Assembly: GCF_021130785.1 (NCBI RefSeq)
Contig: NW_025777530.1
Location: forward strand, 1 to 64,000
Reading direction: 5' to 3'
Length of the DNA: 64,000 nt
Origin: Homalodisca vitripennis
Lineage: Eukaryota > Arthropoda > Insecta > Hemiptera > Cicadellidae
The notes beneath the pieces were generated by a model. The model made no database searches and was not told the DNA's origin. It was given only the letters and a program-made list of their open reading frames with translations. Position numbers and translations under genes: made by a program. Positions 59,101 to 64,000 of this stretch are shown here, in pieces (position 1 is the stretch's first letter; every line of letters starts with the position of its first letter).

Positions 59101-59345
59101 TAAGTAGAACGGGCGCCACTTTGGCCGTAACATGGGCTCTTATGGAGTTATTCTGGACCAATGAGAAAGCAGCAATGGCGGCTAGGCCACGCCCCCTGCC
59201 CCCCTCCCCTCCCCCCTCCCAACACCCCCCGCCCCCTCCTAGACCCCCTGCGACGACCCCCCAGCCAATGGGAGAGCAGCAAGCCCCCCACCTTACGAGA
59301 GCGATGGCGGACGAGCGATGGCGGACGGTGTCATGGCGGATGAAA
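59101..59345. promoter_or_regulatory. GC/C-rich, CpG-rich island-like stretch
   Basis: The composition contrasts sharply with the AT-rich surroundings. A pyrimidine/C-run block at 59186-59260 gives several G-runs on the minus strand (G-quadruplex potential). CCAATGAGAAAGCAGCAA (59158-59175) and CCAATGGGAGAGCAGCAA (59265-59282) are a direct repeat with CCAAT boxes. ATGGCGG words, resembling YY1 sites, occur near 59174, 59304, 59317 and 59335. The long open frames on both strands (59081-59633) come from composition and are not called as genes. The stretch could be a TATA-less promoter or the body of a SINE whose head is the tRNA-like sequence next to it. Confidence 0.4.
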
Positions 59346-59358
59346 CAAAAATTTGTGT

Positions 59359-59433
59359 TCTCCGGCGGCCGGTATCCGAACCCGGGACCCCTACGAATGC
59401 GAGACTGTCGCGCTGACCACTGGACCACGGAGA
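59359..59433 (-). tRNA. tRNA-like sequence (pseudo-tRNA or SINE head)
   Basis: The complement of these 75 nt starts TCTCCGTGGTCCAGTGGTCA and ends CCGGAGA, so six of seven acceptor pairs can form. The A box TGGTCCAGTGG is at 59427-59417 and a B-box-like GGTTCGGATACC at 59382-59371. The T-loop is one or two bases too long, and the anticodon arm (GCGA/TCGC) closes on a loop of only five. A functional tRNA is therefore unlikely and I assign no amino acid. The length, both pol III boxes and the acceptor stem argue for real tRNA ancestry. Confidence 0.55.
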
Positions 59434-59494
59434 CGAGTTGTGCGTGGCGGCGCGATATGGCTGTACGTGCGGCGCGGGGCGCCCGGCGATCAAC

Positions 59495-59610
59495 GAGTCC
59501 AATAATAACTACACAGATGTGCATTCCAACGGCTCTTCTCCCTCTCTCGGTGACGGATGCAGGTGCACATTCCAACGACTCCAATAATAACTACACAGAT
59601 GTGCATTCCA
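59495..59610. repeat. Pair of 34-bp direct repeats
   Basis: GAGTCCAATAATAACTACAC and the next 14 bases (59495-59528) recur at 59577-59610 with one difference (GACTCC), offset 82 bp. Both copies end GTGCATTCCA. They lie between the tRNA-like sequence and the polymerase-like gene. Confidence 0.9.
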
Positions 59611-59752
59611 CAGTAACCAACATGAAACATTAAATCATATTGCGTCAGCCTGGGAGCTACGTGAGCCACGTGCAGATCATTAGTCTTCAGTCCATACCGG
59701 TGAGTCAGCTATTTATAGGTGCTCAGGTTACCGAACATTACCGGAGCGCTAT

Positions 59753-59790
59753 TATAAATAGAGCGGCCGACCGATGGCCAGTCATTAACC
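59753..59790 (+). promoter_or_regulatory. Candidate TATA/initiator promoter of the polymerase-like gene
   Basis: TATAAATA (59753-59760) is followed 20-25 bp later by CAGTCATT (59779-59786), which resembles an arthropod initiator (TCAGT/TCATT type) at about the expected distance. The first ATG of the polymerase reading is at 59976. A GTAAGC near 59809 could be a splice donor, so the leader may be spliced. Confidence 0.45.
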
Positions 59791-59975
59791 GTGCTGCTCT
59801 TCACTGTGGTAAGCCTGCTTCTTACTTGTTCACTTAACACTATTCTGTCATTGTCATTGTGTATAGCTACATTGTACCATCTCAACGATAGCCGTTCATT
59901 TAAACAAATTTAAAATAACATTGTCATATTTGTTTAACATAAACCTCAACTACATTTCTCAATAAGCCATATATC

Positions 59976-62900
59976 ATGTCGGTAAATATGCTAGAGCCTG
60001 TATATTTAGTAAACACCAGTGAAACGTATGTCAAAAAGTTTAGACTTTACGGTATGAGGACAACGTTTAAATTCAACAGTCCTCCTGAAGGAATATCTGA
60101 ACTGGATTGGATTAAGCGGGGGGTTCGGAGAAGTTGTAGAGCAAATGAAAGCTAAAGCTTCAGATACAGATTACCTAGGTTTCACTTTGAACAGTTTAAA
60201 TTTCAAGAATAAAGATCCGGGATACGTAGCCTTTAGACCAGCTGATGAAGTTAACCTTGACGTGTTATGGAAAATCTTTGGAGGTATTGTACAGAGTAAC
60301 GCTGAATCTGTCACTTCTAGTGATACGTTTCAAGTGTCTTGTACGGTTGTCAATCTGCCCGTAGGTAGAGGTAGAAATAGGCCCGGTAAATACCATAGCT
60401 TCAGCGAAAGAGTGCAAAGGACGAAAAGGTATCGTAGTCATTAAGAATAGCGATAATCTGTGTCTGCCCCGAGCTATAGTGGTAGCAAAAGCCTATGCCA
60501 AAAAAGATCCTCAACTTAAAGCAATAAGGCAGGACATGGCTAAGAGACAAACATTTAGAGCACAGAAACTAATGGCAAAGGCAAGAGTTAATATTTCAGA
60601 AGAGGGGGCTGGTATAGCTGAACTTGAAAAGTTTCAAGACCACTTGAAGAAATATAACATAACAGTATTCAGCTATAATGCAAAAGGGCGGGACGTATAC
60701 TTCAGTGGTAACAATACGGAAGCCTCATACAAAATAAACTTGTTGTTTCACAAAGGTCACTTCAACGTGATAACTAATTTGACAGCAGCTTTCGCTTGCC
60801 ATTTCTATTGTGAAGCTTGTCATGTGCCGTATGACCACAGAGGTGATCACCGATGTTCTAATGTCTGCTCTGCTTGTAGCACAATCTCACCTCCCTGCAA
60901 GCTCGAGCATTCAGGAATAACTTGCCCTGAGTGTAATCGTCACTTTAAAAACCAGCGCTGCTTTGCTGCTCACCAAGGTGATCTCTGCAAAAAACGTACA
61001 GAAGTGTCTCGACTGTGAGAAAAACATATACAAGAAACATAGAAAAACACAACATGAATGCGGTGAAGTATATTGTAGCACTTGCGCAGAATTTAAACCC
61101 GCTAATCATCAATGTTACATGCGCCAAAACAAAGTAACCCACTAAGAATGATAACTTTCTGTACATATTCTTTGACCTGGAGACTCGTCAGGACGAATGT
61201 TTAGAGAACGAGCCTGACGTCAAGGTTCACAAAGCTAACTTGTGCGTCTCAGAACAGTTCTGTAGCCAATGTATAAATAATAACGAGTTTTGTGAAAACT
61301 GCCTCCAACGCAGAAAAATCTTTCAGGAAGACCCAATATCCAGTTTTATGAACTATGTAATGGAAATTCGCAAACCATACAAAGACGTGTGCGTCATAGC
61401 TCATAACGGACAAGGATTCGACTTCCAATTCATCTTGAGATATATTCTGGAAGAGACCAAATTCACACCGGAAGTCATTACTCGTGGGACAAAAGTAATT
61501 TTGCTGGAGTTTGACAACGTACGTTTCATTGACTCTCCTCAACTACTTTCCCATGTCACTGTCCGCTCTTCCTAAAGCCTTTGATCTTGGTCCCGAAATG
61601 AAGAAAGGCTACTTCCCTCATCTGTTCAACACGATCGCAAACCAAAACTACGTGGGACCGATACCAGCAAAAGTATTCTATTGCCCAGAGTCAATGTTTG
61701 AAAAGAACTACAAAGACTTCGAGAAATGGCACAATGAACAGGTATGCAATAACTATGTGTTTGACTTTCAGAAGGAATTGATAGAATATTGCATCTCTGA
61801 CGTTGACATACTGGCAAAGGCGTGTATTAAATTTAGATCCCTATTTTTAGCCGAATGCAATGTCGACCCGTTTCTGGAAGCTGTCACCATAGCTAGCGCA
61901 TGTAACCTAGCGTTTAGGCGTAATTTCTTAAAGCCTGAAACAATCGGAATATTGCCAAAGAAAGGATACAGATTAGTGGACAATCATTCTGGCATTTCTT
62001 TACAATGGTTGACGTGGGAAGAAGAGCGGCGAGGTGTTAGAATACAGCACGCAGGAAGAGAGCGAGAGGTCAACATTGAGGGAATGAAGGTGGATGGATT
62101 TGATGGAGACAGAATATATGAATTTCAAGGTTGTTACTATCACGGATGTTCCAAAGTGTTTCCCGTACAAAAGAGGTGAACCGTTGAAGGAAGATCCTTC
62201 TGACACCCTCGAACTCAGATACGAGAGGACAAGAGCCAAAATCGAGAAGCTGTCACGTACACCTTATGAGGTGGTAGAGATGTGGCAGTGTGACTTTAAT
62301 AAACTAAAATCAGAAAAGGAGCTAACATATTTGGAAAACCATCCCGTGTTGAACACCTTACCGCTCAATCCACGAGACGCATTTTTCGGAGGAAGAACCG
62401 GAAATGCCATGACGTATTACAAGTGTACGGAAGATGAGGACAATACAGTATGTGGACGTATGCTCCCTATATCCCTACGTTTGTAAACACGGTAAATATC
62501 CGATATCCCATCCTACCATCTATATTGGTGACAAAGAGTGCAGAGAGAGGGGAATGCAGGTTGAGGGCTTGCTAAAGTGCAAAATGCTACCTCCAAAAGA
62601 TCTTTATCATCCAGTGCTTCCAGCTAGAATGAATGACAAATTAATGTTTGTACTGTGCAATGTCTGTGGCGAAGAGCTCAACAACGATGACTGTCAAACA
62701 CAGTGACGAGGAAAGGGCGTTGATTGGCACATGGACGATGGATGAAGTACGGAAGGCAGTTGAAAAAGGCTATAGAGTTGTTGAAATGTACGAGCTGTGG
62801 GAGTACAACGTAGCCACTTTCGAAACGGGCGGATTGTTTACAGACTTTATCGACAAATTTCTAAAGATAAAACAAGAGGCGTCCGGCTATCCATCATGGT

Positions 62901-63759
62901 GTCAGACAGACGAAGAAAAGGAAAAATATGTGCAGGATTATTACGACCACGAGGGAGTAAAGCTTGATCCGTCAAAGATAGAGAAAAACGAAGGCCTCCG
63001 CTCTCTAGCAAAGTTAATGCTTAACTCGTTCTGGGGTAAGTTTTGGGCAGAGAGAAAACCAGACAAAAACGCTCATCACCAGAGACCCTGAGGAACTGTT
63101 TAAGCTGTGTATGGATTCTAGCGTTGCCGTAAACAGAATACAGGAAATCAACGATGACGTTGTCCTGGTAAGCTGGCAACATTTAGAAGAAGTGGGCGAG
63201 TCATTAGCCACTGTAAAAACGTTGTCCTAGCTGCCTACACTACAAGTCAAGCCCGTTTAAAGCTTTATGATCATCTGGAGGCACTGGGTAAACAAGTATT
63301 GTACTACGATACAGACAGTGTTGTGTACGTATACAAAAAATGGCTTGTACAGAGTAAATACCGGCGACTACCTAGGGCAGATGACAGACGAGCTGGCTAA
63401 AGACTACGGTCCCCGGATCTCATATTGTAGAATTTGTTTCCGGTGGTCCAAAGACGTATGCTTATCGCGTTTTTTCCACAAACAAAAACGATTTTGTATC
63501 TGTCTGCAAAATCAAGGGTCTCACTCTTAACCTAAAAACTTCAAAAAATCTAAATTTTGAAAAACTTAAAGAAATGGTTCTTAGTGAAACCTGGGTAACA
63601 CTCGATATTGAAGAAAACAGAATTAGGAGAACAAAGTCCAGGCAAATAGTTACTGTCAAAGAGACAAAGGTTTTCAAAATTACAGGTCCAAAACGCAGAC
63701 GCGAAGGTGAGTATGGAACCCTGCCTTATGGTTATTGTAAAATGTCAAAAACCAGTTAG
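59976..63759 (+). pseudogene. Protein-primed family B DNA polymerase, frameshifted (Polinton/adinto/bidnavirus type)
   Basis: This would copy linear DNA from a protein primer. Order: an N-terminal region beginning MSVNMLEPVYLV, a block NSDNLCLPRAIVVA (about 60445-60485), a Cys/His-rich zinc cluster (60790-61130), then the 3'-5' exonuclease. The exonuclease has FFDLET (61168-61185), HNGQGFDFQFIL (61402-61437) and YCISDVDIL (61787-61813). Polymerase motifs are DVCSLYP (62455-62475), KLMLNSFWG (63011-63037) and YYDTDS (63302-63319), followed by FVSGGPKTYAY and a stop at 63757-63759. Exonuclease and polymerase acidic residues are all kept. About twelve frame changes break it, near 60121, 60410, 60990, 61135, 61537, 62152, 62445, 62690, 63070, 63212, 63345 and 63410. 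I saw no clear in-frame nonsense substitution. Capsid, ATPase and integrase genes of a complete Polinton are not in the window. Host-genome copies of this polymerase type are common in arthropods. Confidence 0.88.
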
Positions 63760-63855
63760 ATGGTACCTTATGCTGACAATACAGAATTATGTTAACAAGT
63801 AATGAGTCTATTGTCACAGTCGAATTGAGTTTGGAGCGAAAATGAGAAAATAATG

Positions 63856-63861
63856 AATAAA
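63856..63861 (+). terminator. Candidate polyadenylation signal
   Basis: AATAAA lies 97 bp after the last stop of the polymerase reading. Such hexamers are frequent in AT-rich DNA. Confidence 0.35.
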
Positions 63862-63871
63862 TTTACCTCTG

Positions 63872-64000
63872 TACTGTATTCCCTTTAGTCGTACTCCATC
63901 CACCATCACCACGACACCGGAAATATTCTGGTTCTTCATCTTCCTCACCCGAATATCCTGATTGCGAATTCCGCAAAAAACTACTAATCACTAGCACTGG
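63872..64000 (-). other. Possible minus-strand coding segment running off the window
   Basis: From the right edge the complement is open for about 40 codons, with an acidic EEDEEPEYF patch and the stretch RCRGDGGWSTTKG. It then reaches CAGAGGTAAATT, which reads either as a stop codon or as a good splice donor (AG/GTAAAT). The composition is richer in G and C than the flank. It could be an exon of a convergent gene or another gene of the polymerase-bearing element. I do not recognise the protein. Confidence 0.3.

Noticed and set aside
59107..59123. TGGCGCCCG on the minus strand, like a retroviral lysine-tRNA primer site
   Set aside because: Only the first nine bases fit, no LTR or gag lies beside it, and the match breaks off at once.
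59359..59433. Functional tRNA gene
   Set aside because: The anticodon arm and T-loop are malformed although length and pol III boxes fit, so it is kept only as a tRNA-like sequence.
59081..59633. Overlapping long open frames on both strands (167 and 170 codons)
   Set aside because: They coincide with the C-rich block, read as low-complexity Pro/Arg or Gly/Arg, overlap the tRNA-like sequence and have no domains. They are a composition artefact.

Overview
The window reads as AT-rich nuclear DNA of an arthropod, most likely an insect. The evidence is several CR1/L2-like LINE families with microsatellite-like 3' tails, a Ty3/Gypsy element, a Penelope-like fragment, an insect-type envelope remnant and a viral-type protein-primed DNA polymerase. 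The order and species cannot be fixed from sequence alone. I recognise no single-copy host gene, rRNA, CRISPR array or bacterial-style operon.

Layout. 1-18.2 kb is non-coding DNA with short dispersed repeat families and three decayed LINE pieces (2.84-3.5, 11.5-12.06 and 15.54-16.18 kb). 18.19-25.72 kb holds a two-ORF LINE whose 5' half is tandemly duplicated (unit about 2.98 kb). Only the second unit runs on through the reverse transcriptase to a 3' end. 26.87-27.47 kb is a 34-bp minisatellite. 28.5-38.2 kb is mostly gene-free, with a tRNA-derived repeat (28.6 kb), a perfect hairpin (32.3 kb), a hammerhead-like motif (33.15 kb) and a GIY-YIG-bearing Penelope-like remnant (35.2-35.8 kb). 38.8-39.4 kb carries a broken insect-retrovirus-type envelope remnant.

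40.9-51.7 kb is a nest of elements. A Ty3/Gypsy pol interrupted by a LINE (here LINE B) occurs twice, head to head, forming a nearly perfect inverted repeat with 3.05-kb arms (41765-44814 and 45643-48693) around an 828-bp spacer. The right arm ends abruptly in a third LINE (LINE C, 48.69-51.7 kb) that is cut inside its coding sequence. 55.79-57.02 kb is another LINE A copy. 57-59.1 kb is gene-free.

59.1-64.0 kb differs from the rest. A GC/C-rich, CpG-rich stretch holds a 75-nt tRNA-like sequence, 34-bp direct repeats and a TATA/initiator pair. It leads into about 3.8 kb that encodes all recognisable parts of a protein-primed family B DNA polymerase (Polinton/adintovirus/bidnavirus type), broken by about twelve frameshifts. 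A possible minus-strand coding piece lies at the right edge.

Almost every break in the elements is a one-base indel, often in a homopolymer, and not a nonsense substitution. Two explanations fit: recent decay, or residual indel errors in a long-read assembly. This caveat also applies to the inverted repeat and the tandem duplication. Functionally the window is a set of selfish elements that are mostly 5'-truncated or broken, with no evidence of a cooperating gene set.
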